Assembly: GCA_947623455.1 (NCBI GenBank)
Contig: OX392528.1
Span: 50,610,322 to 50,674,321 of the forward strand
Reading direction: 5' to 3'
Length of the DNA stretch: 64,000 bases
From: Mimachlamys varia
Lineage: Eukaryota > Mollusca > Bivalvia > Pectinida > Pectinidae
Part shown: piece by piece, positions 46,304-59,196 of the stretch
How positions within the stretch are numbered: position 1 is the first letter of the stretch
Layout of the letters: each line of letters begins with the position of its first letter
Translations under genes and position numbers: made by a program
The notes under the pieces: generated by a model
Database searches by the model: none
The model's input: only the letters and a program-made list of their open reading frames with translations
What the model was told of the DNA's origin: nothing

Positions 46304-49300
46304 ATGCCGCTGAAGAAGTTACCAGACGATGCCGGGACCTCCATGACAGTGATAGATCTCGACGGCTACTATCTCCCAACATTTCTAGCTCTGAAAAACC
46401 ACGAGGAAGAACTACGCTCTATTCCGGATTGGCAGGCGAGGGATGACGATCTAATGATCTGTACCTATCCAAAATCAGGTATATCTTTTGTGTTTTCAAC
46501 CGATCAACATCAACTGTTACAGTACCTTGCTGTAAACATGCCCGGAAATAGAAGATACGTGATAAGTATCTAAAAAACATGGTCTATTTTTGGCTTGGAC
46601 CTTTAAAAATATTTGGCGAGTCCGATCTTCAAATGTTCTCTCGTTTTCAATATTTCCTTTCGGCGTTACCTCCCTTTGCACGACATGCATAACTTGTTTG
46701 GCTATGCGTAGAAACTTTGTTGAAAAAATACTGCCATAAATATGCCCAGAAATAGAGAATACGTGGTTAGTATCTTACAATACAATGTTTCTTTTTGGCG
46801 AGGGTTGGGAAGGACGAGATGACGAGCCATTTTCGTCTCTCCTTTCAAGACTGTTTATGTTTCGGTGTTACCCTCCTTTACGCAACAGATGTAACTTGAC
46901 GAGGTAATGACAGCCGCGAAAAAAAATCTACTAAAAAAAAATCTAATTTCATTATATCTGTATGTTGGTATGTATGTTTGTTTAGAACCGTTGTACATTT
47001 ATACAACTGTCAGCGATGTCTCGTGTTTCGTTATAGGTACTCACTGGCTTTGGGAGATAGTTAGTATGCTGGCGAGCAAGAAGGCAGAACGGGTCCCCGC
47101 GGTCAAGGAGACAGCCATGTTGGAAATTATGGCCAAAGCTGATTTTGACAATATTCCTTCACCACGTGTTCTCAACAGCCACGTGTATTTTGAATACCTA
47201 CCAAAGGACTTTGCCAAACGGAAGTGTAAGATCATTTACGCAATGCGAAATCCCAAAGACGTGGCTGTATCATTCTTCAATCATCATAGTAAAATAACTG
47301 AATATGAATTCTCGGGAACATGGGAAAACTACGTCCCAAGGTACATAAAGGGAGACAGTAAGTATTGATTTAAACTTGTTTATTTTCAGTCGATAATTTA
47401 ATTCACATTACAGTATTATAAATAAAGAACACGTTTTGAAATTATACAGAACTTGTTTAATTTTACTTAATTTATAAATGAAAGGGGTTTTACGAACCTG
47501 ACCCTTCTGCTTCTACATTAATTTAGAAGTTTTGGATTCCCACCTTTTGGCCCAAAATTATACAGACACGTAAGCATATAGCTGCCTGATTTACCTGTAC
47601 CCCTAGAAAGCGCGTGTTATGTTTATAAATGTCATTTTGAATTTCAATGTGTGGCTTTGTATCTGGTATTGTATATTTAAAAATATGGCATAAGTATCAT
47701 TGGGCTTATGTATCAATTAAAAAAAAAACCCATCAAGCTGAAGGGTTGTACCAATTGTGGTCTTTCATCGAGGTAATTGGTTATCTTCTTCTAGAGACAT
47801 GTATGATCAGCAACATAAAAGACACATGTGTGTATGTGTGTGTTACGTCATCTTCCTAACAGTTACATCTAGATAAGCATATTGTAGGGGAGGTAACTAC
47901 ATCTAGATAAACATGTTTTAGGGGAGGTAACTACATCTAGATAAACATGCATTCGGAACACCTCGGGTATTTTTCTGAGCTTGCCGATTGGATAAACATG
48001 TTGTAGGGGAGGTAACTACATCTAGATAAACATGTTGTAGGGGAGGTAACTACATCTAGATAAACATGTTGCAGGGGAGGTAACTACATCTAGATAAACA
48101 TGTTGTAGGGGAGGTAACTACATCTAGATAAGCATGTTGTAGGGGAGGTAACTAAATCTAGATAAGCATGTTGTAGGGGAGGTAACTACATCTAGATAAA
48201 CATGTTGTAGGGGAGGTTACTACATCTAGATAAACATTTTGTAGGGGAGGTAACTACATCTAGATAAATATATTGTAGGGGAGGTAACTACATCTAGATA
48301 AACATGTTGTAGGGGAGGTAACTACATCTAGATAAACATGTTGTAGGGGACGTAACTACATCTAGATAAATATATTGTAGGGGAGGTAACGACATCTAGA
48401 TAAATATGTTGTAGGGGAGGTAATGACATCTAGATAAATATATTGTAGGGGAGGTAACTACATCTAGATAAATATATTGTAGGGGAGGTAACGACATCTA
48501 GATAAACATGTTGTAGGGGAGGTAACTACATCTAGATAAATATATTGTAGGGGAGGTAACTACATCTAGATAAATATATTGTAGGGAATGTAACTGGATA
48601 TTATCCTTATTGTTTGGCTGATCCAGGACTTGGTGTGTTTATGTTTTACGTTCTATAAGGAGATAGGGTCTTTTAAGGACGAGCAAGGTTTCGTTGGTGT
48701 AGGAAAACCTAACATCCCACAAACTTCAGTCTATCGGCATGCTTAGAATTTCATAAAATTACTTTTTCATTGGTTCGTTATGTAAACGTTTTAACGAACT
48801 GTGTTGGTTGATTGCGATAGGATTGGGCCTTAGGAATTTCCAATATGTTGAAGACCATAATTTTGAGGAACTCAACGTGTATTTTCTTTAATAATTTCAT
48901 TCAACAGTCGACTACGGAACCTGGTTCGACTACACGCTAAAGTGGGAAAAATTCATGGCGGACAACCCAGAGTACCCGATTATTATGACGACATTCGAGG
49001 ATATGAAAGAGGTAATGATAGACGGTTCCGTAATCACCATAGACCCGGGAAGTGGTTTTAAAGTCGTTATTAATGTGGGGATATACGGTTGTCAGTGGTG
49101 ATATTTTTTTAGGATGCTTGTAATTTGGAGGAAAACATGCCATTTGAAATCACGTGCAAAGTCATTGGAGTGCGTATAACTATACTAGCAAAGAAAACAT
49201 TGTAACTTGTGATGATATTTACATACAGCGCTCTATTTGTACAAGCCTCTGACCTATTCCTATGTACACCTCTCTTCCTTATTTAAATCCCGTCTTATGT

Positions 49301-52251
49301 CTATCACAATTATCCGATACACGTATGTTATGAGTGCAAATCCAGTTCTCATAACCCAACAATCTAGCCAGTATTGAGGGCTCTAGAGTGACACCCTTTG
49401 CCCAAAACATTTTCAGTTTATTCACTACAGTGTATGCCCTTTAAAAATAATACAATGGGTTATCAACACCTACATGTATATTTATATTTCTCCGTGCTTA
49501 TATTTAAAAGACAAAATAATCTGCTGAAACTCTTCTGGTTAGCAATATTTACTGGCATGTTTGGCCTTCACGCAAGAGTAGCGGACCTCTATCATTCTTT
49601 CGCCTGTTTGTGAGTTTGTAGGACCCCCTCCGAGAGGTAACACGGATCGCCAAGTTCCTTGAGATAGACTGTGACCAAGCCTTTCTCCGGGAAGTCACCG
49701 ATCTATGTCAGTTTGACCGTATGAAGAAGGAGAAGAATGCCCTTGAGGGGCAGGTAGACGCCTGGAAGGACGGTGAACCAGGGATGTATCGAAAGGGTGA
49801 GACACTGGTTCCTTGTTCAGTGTGTTGACTTATTCTACGAGTGAAACACTTACTTAGTGATGCATATCGTTGTGTAAAGAAGAGATGAACATTACATTGT
49901 TTATAATATTTGTTCTTTGAATTACAAGTATATCTGCAATATTTGCGAAATCTGTAAGTTCCGCCTTTGACACCGGCTTCTTCTATACACACTTTGCCGA
50001 TAGCATTACACCTTGACCGAAATTGGAGGCTCTGCATCGCATTTTCTTTTAATGTATACTAGTTTGATCAATTGATTTAAATCAAAAGTTTGCGTGACAA
50101 AAAAAAACCGATAAAAACTCCGTTTTTGAAGTCTCTTTGAAGTTCATTCAATTTTAATCGTCAAAAGCGATATAAACTTGCTACTTGTTTTTTATGTTCA
50201 AAAATCATTTATCCGTGGTCCGTTTCCGTCCAGTCCTAAACAATTTTGCAAGCACCGTTCCTCCAAAATCATTGAAGGAAGAGTTTTCTATGTACTTATT
50301 TATCCTGTGTTAAACACACCACCGGATCTCATTAAAATCATCCCTCATCCACAGTTCTTCTCATTATCTTAACAGTACATAATTTTAGCAATTTGCATTT
50401 AGTTATGCAATCATTTTGGAATACAATTGTCCTGGTGACAAAGAAATAGAGATTACCGAACCGTTAACAAAATCATAATCCGAACTCAAAATCAATTAAA
50501 CGAACAAAGGAAAGTTTTACATGGCCGTATTTGTAAAAGGACAAGAGAATAAGACCAGGTGTTCTAAAATAGTAAGCGTCTTCTGCTTCATCGACCACAC
50601 CCGCCATGTAAATCTTGGTCATATCTAAGTAAACATCTAGTTCTCGAAATGAGAACCGAGTCATCATTGTCAATCACAACAAGTAAGTTACTAGTGAGCA
50701 TACTCAAATCGTCCATCTCCATATCATGCTAAGATACAGAATATTTTTAATGAGACAAAGATGGCAACCATAACACTTGCCCATGGTTCTGATCAACCTG
50801 CCTCTCTCGAATCCCTGTGTTGTTAGTTTGTTTCTCTGCAGTCGATATCGATCACGAAAATCACGATATTTAGAGCAAGTCCGAGAACATCAAATCAACT
50901 GCGACATGTAAACACCATATGTTGGAACAGCAGGGCTGTTTCTATCAAGAAATCGAAAGTTTACGATCGGAAAATTGAAATCGTCACGTTTATCCTATAG
51001 CTTATTAGTAAGCTCTCCATGTTGGTAAAGTAGAGATCGAGGTAAGCAGCTGATATATGTAGAAGAGTCGGTTGTGTCCTTTTCTTACAAAAAACATGGT
51101 ATTAAAGTAAATGTACAGCTGTTCCGTATTCTGGTCTAGGACTTTAACCATGTGATTGGGCATTGCTATTTGTAAAGGAAATGAAAGCAAAAATGATATA
51201 ATGTTTATATAGATCTTCTTAAAGACCCGTTGATTGCGGACGCATGTTTATTCTATGATCTCTTGTACAAATACATTGTGTAGCTTGATATTTCATGGCA
51301 TTCGAGAATATATTAAGTACAAAAAATATGCTTTAATGATGAAACAACCCCCCCCCCACCCCACCCCCCACCCCCCCCCCCCCCCCCCACCCCCCACCAC
51401 CACCACCAAATGTGTATGACAATTACTTAAATTATGTAACTCATTATCAAATTCTAATTCAACATCCCCATCTAAATCGTAAGAATTTGAAATAAGAATA
51501 ACGTCTGTTTTACTTAGGATTAAAAAATTACCAACCATTTGATGGCCCAATTATTGAACAACTCTAAGTCCTGGTTAATTGAGGGTTTCTATCTTATTAC
51601 AAGAATATGACTTCACAAACGATGTATCGTCGACAAAAAGACGAGACCCTGAACTAAAAACATCAGCAACATCATTGATATAAACTAAAAACAGTAGGGG
51701 ACCAAGTATGGAACCCTGTGAAACACCTGCTTTAATATCGCGAGTTTCAGAAAAAACATTTGTTTCCGATTTGAAAGATAGTTTTGCCACGTGCATATTA
51801 ACAATTCCAATGATACTTCATACAATTTCAATTGAATCAAAAGTCCCCTATGCTAAACTCTATCAAATGTCTTTGATATATCACAAGTAACAAAATATGC
51901 ATGCTTTTCTCTTGTTATGCTAAAGAGATATTATTATGATACATTTCATATACTAATTAATCTCCCCTTGCAATGTTGATTGTTATTGTATGTTAATGAA
52001 TTACGTAGGCAACAAATCATATAGATATAATGTAAATAGGGATAGTTCAAATACTGTAATTTGAAAATAATTTATTAAAACTTTACGTTATATATATGAT
52101 AACATATGAGCATAATAAAATATAATTGTTATTTTCAGGACAAGTTGGAGATTGGAAGAACTGGTTCACAGTGGCACAGAGTGAACTTCTTGATCATGTT
52201 TACCAGGAACGAATGAAAGGCTCTAAGGTTCAACCAAGATATACGTTATGA
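46304..52251 (+). CDS. Cytosolic sulfotransferase, gene B (complete, 5 coding exons)
   Basis: Exons: 46304-46478, 47037-47357, 48908-49011, 49622-49796, 52139-52251 (888 bp, 295 residues plus stop), GT/AG, phases 1,1,0,1. It starts MPLKKLPDDAG. YPKSG|THWLWE binds PAPS, the catalytic His is in RVLNSHVYFEYLP, the 3'-phosphate motif is RNPKDVAVSFFNHH, and RKG|QVGDWKNWFT spans intron 4. It is the same enzyme class as gene A, but closer to gene C in exons 1-4. The acceptor-like TTACAG at 46270 before the ATG suggests a spliced leader. Intron 2 holds a 34-bp minisatellite. Intron 4 (2.3 kb) holds Penelope-like and LINE RT relics. AATAAA lies at 52316-52321. The substrate is unknown. Confidence 0.92.
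47440..47565 (+). repeat. Dispersed repeat in intron 2 of gene B
   Basis: CAGAACTTGTTTAATTTTAC, CCTTCTGCTTCTACATTAAT and TTTGGATTCCCACCTTTTGG match, inverted, the block at 59353-59495 upstream of gene C that also carries the hammerhead-like motif. The motif itself is missing here. Confidence 0.55.
47863..48593. repeat. 34-bp minisatellite, about 20 units, in intron 2 of gene B
   Basis: The unit is CTACATCTAGATAAACATGT followed by TGTAGGGGAGGTAA. Variants have AAATATATTG or AAGCATG. One break of about 50 bp lies near 47950-47995. The last unit decays at GGGAATGTAAC. Confidence 0.93.
50447..51190 (-). pseudogene. Penelope-like remnant in intron 4 of gene B (copy 6)
   Basis: Shares the 3' tail (AATCCGAACTCAAAATCAAT, AGACCAGGTGTTC, CGAAATGAGAACCGAGTCAT) and the downstream RT part (GATCAACCTGCCTCTCTCGA, GATCACGAAAATCACGATAT, TAGAGCAAGTCC) with 5080-5700. 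It is broken by stops and opposite to the host gene. Confidence 0.62.
51344..51412. repeat. C-rich simple repeat
   Basis: Runs of C broken by single A, ending in CACCACCACCA. Low complexity; the complement could form G-quadruplexes. Confidence 0.85.
51420..51905 (-). pseudogene. Non-LTR retrotransposon RT fragment in intron 4 of gene B
   Basis: On the minus strand: DISKTFDRV then a stop, GVSQGSILGPLLFLVYINDV and LFVDDTS (the RT catalytic box with F-V-D-D), then WAIKW and SKTDVILIS in shifted frames. These are the finger and palm blocks of a LINE RT of the Jockey/CR1/RTE-like broad group. Frameshifts and both missing ends show it is dead. Confidence 0.82.
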
Positions 52252-52329
52252 TGATGATGCTATTTTATAAACAAGCCTCTGATGTTGAAACCACAATGGG
52301 TTGATATTCAGCTGCAATAAACAGATATA

Positions 52330-54740
52330 TGCAATATCCAGGAAAACAATCCTATACCAACAATAGCAATCCAAAACTATTCTGGACCTTAATTTTTAAG
52401 TTGATTTATTTTGACAAAATCTACACAAGACGATTGCTTCCCCCATCAGGAATGATTATCAATAAAGACATAAATTTTCAAAATATGACCGCGATTGTAA
52501 AGCCCACCTAGCTCTGATTAGTTAGTTATCAATAATTATTCTAAATTTGTCGGTTTCGATAAATGTGATTAAGAATTATGACTTGTTAGAAAATGTCAAT
52601 TTCGTCTCTTGTTGCAAATGCTAAAGATATAATTCTGATTTTACCCTTTCAAATAAAACCAAATATTTATAATGTTGCCAGTATGTCTCGATGATGGAAG
52701 GAGATTTTGTCAAATTATGTCGTAAGTAACACATGTGTGTATGTGTTAGATTCCCTTCCTTCATTTGTGGCTCTGAGGGTCATTTATACATTTTATCTTT
52801 GTTGTAAACGTAATTCTGGTGCTTATTTTTACGTCACTGTGTGGTGACGTCAAATACTAAAGTTGTAAATAGCTGTTTGTCGTCTCCGTTCTATTATTTG
52901 AATGCTCACCCTTAATGTGCAGAACGAGAACGATATTTACCAAGATGGAACTATACCAATCATAACTGATATATACAGTATGTAGGTTGCTATCCAGGTG
53001 CTAATTTCCTATCTTCTCTGATCAAAACCGCAGCAGGCATAGTCGTTTCAATATATATTTATATAAGTTTCCTTTTTTGAGGCAAGATTGGAAACTTTCC
53101 ATAGCATACAGACATTGACTCCAATAAATGAGCTTTCCAATTGAAATACCATGGAAAATTGTAACATGTGATGTAAAAGTTGTTTTATATAGAATCGGAG
53201 TCCCTTTATTGGGGATACAATGGGTATACATTATTATTTCTTTTTAAATTGTTATCATGATTAAACAAAGTCAATGAATTAAGATTTGTTCCTTTACAAT
53301 TTATTACATACCACTCTTTCATTCAATGCTATGCAATCATGGACTTTTTACTTAGTTAATATGCTGTGATATTGACCAGAAGAAAACAATTAGGCTTCTT
53401 TCTGGTCAATATCACAGCATTTTAACCAAGTAAAAAGTCCATAACTTGCTGTTCGTCTCTTCATGAACAGGGTGTTAGGGTATTTCCAGAATTTTTTTTA
53501 GCGGTGCTGTTATTAACCGGTTTCCTGTTATTCACTGATTCACTATTTGACAAAAGTAACGACTAAGCGATGCATCCAATAACAGCAGCAATAAAAACAC
53601 ATTATATAATGATATATGCTTTATCTATTAGATTCACTTTTCTAATTAAGATCGAAAATCGTAGCAAGGTAATAGAGCGATTCATGGAACTGGCAGGTAA
53701 ATTATTTAATACAAGGTTATTGGTTTATTAATTATCCAAACTCGTTAATCCTCTTACATTTTATGTTTGCGCATTAACGTGAACCTTGTGAAATAAATTG
53801 GTAGAGATATTGTACTACATGGTCATTTGACAATCCAGGACTCTCCACTAAAGGTCAAAGGGATGAAGATATATATCCCAGATGTTCTAAGGAAGTGGAC
53901 TTGTTGAGAATTTAGAGAGCTATTTGATTTTATATAGTGTTGTGATGAATAAACATATATGGTAATTCGATTATTGTCATAGTTACAAGTAGTCAGATAT
54001 GATTTAGTCATTATAAAGAATCTGTAATATTAATTATTATTACGACAAGACAACAAGGAAGCATGCAAGTCTAAACTCTTTTTATGGGCGTGCCTAATGT
54101 ATTTAACGATTGCGATATATCTTATATAATGAAGTCGTAATACACACACATGCTGCACCTTTTAAATTTATTAATAGATATAACCATATTGTGTATAATT
54201 ATCCTTTGATTGAAGATTACATTATTATTTGCATGCCTTATATTTACAGTATCTTTCTGTGAAATGTTCGTAACTATTTTGTTCATTATAGTCAAATCTT
54301 CGGACACAGATTTCATTTCAAAACTAATAAACGTGGGAATGTTTCAATAAATGTAACAGCATGAAATTTCCAAGCTCCGCCTACGTTAATTGTTGGTGAG
54401 TCATACAATTGTGTTTCAAACTGTAGGATTTGCATAGCTCCGCCCAAATGAATTGTTGTCGAGGTCATAGAATTGTCACGTGTTTGACTACAATTATGCA
54501 GTGATAATGATAGTCTGTTGAGTAATGGTTATCGAGTGAATGTCAGTGTAGACTGTAAATATATATATTTTATCTATATTTTATATCGCTAGTACACATA
54601 AACACATGTCATACACATCTAACGTTGTTACGGGTACATCAAATTAATAAATTAAATCTATGTTATAGGTAGGAGACAGATAAATGCATGTACAGGTGTT
54701 ACACTGTGACAATGAAATTACCGTATTAAAGTAATATCTT
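52330..54740. other. Spacer between genes B and C
   Basis: AT-rich with no gene seen. It contains the palindrome at 53339-53442 and, at 54128-54190, CACACACATGCTGCACCTTT then TAAATT, shared with 59245-59285. Confidence 0.4.
53339..53442. repeat. 104-bp inverted repeat
   Basis: ATGGACTTTTTACTTAGTTA at the left pairs with TAACCAAGTAAAAAGTCCAT at the right. The stem is about 48 bp with few mismatches (TGTGATATTGACCAGA in the inner part) and a short loop around AACAATTAGG. Confidence 0.85.
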
Positions 54741-54753
54741 AACATACATAATA

Positions 54754-54837
54754 TATATAAGAGAGGTGTTTTCGCGTACGTCTGCACAATCTACCCATCG
54801 AGAGCCCCACCAACCCGGCGTTCAGTTCAGAAGTTGG
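54754..54837 (+). promoter_or_regulatory. Candidate promoter and 5' leader exon of gene C
   Basis: TATATAAGAG at 54754 is followed about 30 bp later by a probable start and a leader of about 50 bp (CATCGAGAGCCCCACCAACC) ending AAGTTGG|GTAAGTTG at 54837/54838. It would join the acceptor TGTAG at 59689-59693, 30 bp before the ATG of gene C. Inferred from signals; the gene it serves is unproven. Confidence 0.4.
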
Positions 54838-54839
54838 GT

Positions 54840-56850
54840 AAGTTGCACTTTAAGTCTGTGTTGAGAACGCACACTGATTTCATGAAAATAAGCTTAATTA
54901 TGGTAAGTATTATAAACATACAGTATTAGTACTTTTATCAATATTGAACTAAGGTTTAGTTAAAGATCACATAACTGTATGGATGTTATACTTCCTGGGT
55001 GTCATCTTTAGGCCTACTTCTTATCTGTATCGTAGTTATGTAACACCGCTGTGTGTAGTATAGCCTCTAGTCGAGGACGGCCACGAAATTACGAGCACTA
55101 TATTTACCACGTTTTGTAAATAGCTAATACACATGTATGTGCAGCAATTGGTTTCGGTAGATACACAACATTCAGTTTATGCACTGATTAAGACATAACT
55201 AGAGACGTGTTCTGCTTGTATAAAGAAATGTTTTATAGTGGTAGAAACTTGCGATATTCCTTAGCTAAGAGATTTGAAACCACCCGTATAAAACTACCCA
55301 CAGATAAAGGAAACATACAAGCTATAGCATGTCATAGAAGAAATAAATCTTATGTGGAAATGATGTGTAAGAGCGGGACTTAATCCCTTAGGTCGTAACT
55401 GCGTAAATGTCAGTCGTGTTTCATGTTATGCTTTTATGGTATGTATACACTTAACCATGTATCGGTTATGTACACTGGTATAGACTACCTGTCGAAAATA
55501 CAGTGACTTGTATATGTATCAATATGTGTACGATTTGTTTTCATGGTTATATCGGAGCATTGGGGTTGTATTGAGGTCCCGCTATCGTCAACAGAAGATT
55601 TGGGCATGTTAAGGGTATCGGCTGCAACTAATAGGAAATGAGACTATTTCTCGGCAAGGCGATGAGATTCCATGGGTCATGTGGACTTGGCCTGGACAGG
55701 GCACGATAACTTTTATTATCATCTTCGTTTTTTTTTTGTTGTTTATCCGAACAATGAAAATAAATGTTCCAATAAGGTAAATTAACTACCTGTCAAATGT
55801 TAACCCTGTCTAATACATAGAGGTTACACAACGAGTGGTTGTTGAATATGAAATTTATTTCACCCGAGTTAATTTTTTTGAAGTTACAAAAGACACGAGC
55901 TTTTTTTTTAATTTAAAAAAAACCTGATTAACGAGAGTGAAATGCATCCCATATCCAATAGCTAAGAACCTTCATTCGAAAGAGAAACACTATCAAATGC
56001 GCATGTTAATAATTCACTGAATAATTTAGAGTCAAAGCAGCTTTATGATGCAGTTTAATTCATTTCTTCAGCATACAGTATCGTTTACGAATTTTAAAGG
56101 GTGCATCATGTGTGTGTTACGTTATCTTTTATAAGATATTTTCATGAAACTAAAATTTATGCATTTTATTTCATGGCAATCCTGTCGGGACTGGAACATT
56201 TAAATTGTTAGAGAGGAGAGATAGTTTTTCTCCACAAAAGCAAACATCCATTAATTTATGAATATTCCAAAACTCTAAATTTCACTATGGATGCCGAAAT
56301 ATTTAAAATTATTTGTTTTTTTGGTTATGTATGTTTTAATGAATATATTAAATGATTTCAGTACATTATCATAATAAAGAGCCGGGTGCAATTATTGCAT
56401 TATTTTCCTAAATGCTAAATAAGTGTAAAATTCAAATTCATTTGTTTCGGATGCTCTAACCTCTATTTACCATGATATGCTATTTACATTTGCGCTACAT
56501 CCCACTATATGAACATTACCAGCAAAAATGTCTTTCATAAAACTATGAAAGCAATGGTTCTCGAGACGTAGCACGTTGTTTCATTATGACGTCACAGATC
56601 AAGCTTGTTCCATGAGAGTTTTGTCGCGCCGCTTCGAATAACATGGAGAATGCCCTTGCGTCAAACGCTCAAATGACTCATTATTATCATTTGCGCCAAT
56701 TTTATTCAAGCTGGTCTGTTCCGCCCATGTCGTTTAAAAGACTACACATATACAAACGCAGGTAATAAACTGTTAATTAGAAAAAATATGAATAAAGTTA
56801 AGCAATTGTTCTATAGTAAAAATGCAAATATATGGATTGAAAGTAAATTT
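54840..56850. other. Non-coding, AT-rich (probable 5' intron of gene C)
   Basis: No gene or clear repeat seen. Confidence 0.35.
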
Positions 56851-56854
56851 TTAA

Positions 56855-56964
56855 CTTTCATAGTGTTATGAAAAGTCAGCCGTTACATCCATATTCAACA
56901 TGAAGCTCTAGCGGGCTTCATTCAATATGAATGTAAGGGCTAACCTTTCATAGCACTATGAAAA
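56855..56964. repeat. Small foldback element
   Basis: ACTTTCATAGTGTTATGAAA at the left and TTTCATAGCACTATGAAAA at the right are inverted copies. Inner halves (TTACATCCATATTCAACATG, CAATATGAATGTAAGG, GAAGCTC/GGGCTTC) also pair. Confidence 0.6.
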
Positions 56965-57362
56965 CTAAAAAAACGACTTTCACTCCTTATATGAAATAAA
57001 ATAAAGAAGCAACACATGATCAACTGGAGAATTTTTGGGCCATAGTGTGGCACCATGGTCTTATTGACATTCACCCATATGTTATGCGTTCAGATAACTT
57101 GAGTGAGCAGGTGAGGGGCATGTATCTTTAACAAACATTTCTTGTTCCGTTCAACTTTAAATCTAAAACTATCCCGTAAAGTTTCAAACGAAGAATTCGT
57201 ATTATTATCATGTATAAAAATTGATTTCTTTCTTGAAAGTCTCACACCTCCTCTACATATTCCCCAATGATCCAAAATTAAGAAATTATCCCTAAACAAT
57301 AATGTTCAGTAAAATATTAATTTAGTTTACAACGGGCTTAATGACTGTCCTCACTAAGTAAA

Positions 57363-57428
57363 TCTGGGGGCGCGGGGGCGGGGGCGGGGGCGGTGTGGGT
57401 ACGGGGGTGGTGTGGGTCCCGGGGCGGG
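57363..57428 (+). repeat. G-rich tract (GGGGGC repeats)
   Basis: Consecutive GGGGGCG units followed by GGTGTGGGTACGGGGGTGG. The multiple closely spaced G4-5 runs are compatible with a G-quadruplex. Confidence 0.75.
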
Positions 57429-57429
57429 G

Positions 57430-59190
57430 TTAGGGGTACTAACCAGTTTTTTTCGCCCCCTCAACCTAAGGCTAGATCATCTTCTTACTTACAACAGGGA
57501 TACAAATATTTAGAACTGAAGTTCTATGTCTTTGTACTGTTGCAATCTGCTGGTCAGTGTGAGAACTTTACGTTCATACCCCAGTCATCAAAATCAACCA
57601 TTTTACTTTTGCAATATGCCTACTGGGTTTTTTGTCAAGTATTCACTTTACATTAAATTGAATATTGTAACTAAAACACTCATACAAAATAGTGTAGGCT
57701 ATGGAATGCAGTTTTACATTCAAACTACCGCTGTCCTCAATCGTTGCACAACGTTTCTCCATTTTATCTTGTGTGAACGTTTTATGAAAACAACACTATC
57801 AGAAGCGTTAACCCTGAACGCCCCATAACGTACACTGCTTGCGTCAGAATACACCAAAGCTGAAGATACGACATATTCTGTTCATTTCTACTGCTAAGTT
57901 TGTGAACGTCAATGTTATAAAAATGTCTGCTACACACCTTTTTATCTTGTCACCAGTCGGTATAGATTACCGCCAATGAGGAGAGGGACATAACTAGTCC
58001 TGTCATGTGTGCTTCCTGTCTTGAACATATCATAGGCAATTTATTCAGTATTGTATAAATATCATCTGCTTAGTCGCTCAAACTCCTGTCAGGTACACTA
58101 TGTAGCAGAAAAATCTTCAGGAGACCAATCCAAACCCAGCCCCTCCAAACACTGAAAGAGCTTACAAATAGATTTATCAGTGTTCTACAAAAAGCCTGCT
58201 TTTAACAGAGGTTTTTAAACAATGGCGGGCTTTTCTTCACACGAACTCAACGATTTACTGCAAACCCAATCGTTGCCCAAATGAACATGTCAATATATTG
58301 TGATACCCAATATGTTACTACTGGTACAACGATAAAACAATAGTAAGTTTGCTCCCACTGAAACCCTAAATACCTCTGATGAGCCTCTGAAATATCAATA
58401 AGTTGATACCCTGATTTAAGATTGATTTTCAAAACAATGTATTTTCCTCCACGAAAAGTTGTTATGTCACCTTCCGATCGTCAAATTTGATATTCTCTTA
58501 CACTACGAAACTGTTTCCTTTCTTAAAGTCCTGAGTTAACCTTTTTTGTCCAATTCACAACTACCACGATTATTACGAGTGAAAGAGCTAGATGAGGCAT
58601 CGAAATGACATGTTTCCTGATCTCTCAAGCTTGTCATGTACTGCTAACCCGCGTGTATGGCGCTTGCCCTTTTTCTTTCCGAAAGAAGCCGTAGCGATAT
58701 TACCCAAAGAACTGCGTCGACGCGTTGTATGCTCATTTTTCCAGGATTTGTTTTTCATGGCAATACCCCCTCCCCAAGTTAACACGATAATTATCTGATA
58801 GTCTGATTGATTTGTGACGTATTTTGAAAGTGTTTTGAATATCAAAAATAGCTCTACCAATGTCTTCCTTGTAGAGACACTCCTTTGCCGCTTCTGACGA
58901 ACGTTCGATGCTTTTTTTTTTAATTCAAACTGTTGTTTGTTCCCTTCTTTTACATTTCATGGCAGAATTTTCCTCTCTGAAGATAACTCATTTGTCATAT
59001 TGCAATTTGTATGTTTCTTCTTTCTCTAAGGGTTCCTCTTCCGTATCGCTCATAATGTAATTGGTGTCATCACTTGTACACCGTCAGGACCCGAGTGACC
59101 TCTACTATGATTTGTACTCATCGATTGCCACTCATTAATTGACATACTCATCGGTATTGCATGAATCAATGTCGGAACTTTAAAAAACAA
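57430..59190. other. No gene seen
   Basis: Short frames only; I recognise nothing in them. Confidence 0.35.
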
Positions 59191-59196
59191 AAAATC

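Noticed and set aside
46222..46446. Alternative frame of 74 codons over exon 1 of gene B
   Set aside because: It overlaps the conserved sulfotransferase exon in another frame; the paralogues do not keep it.
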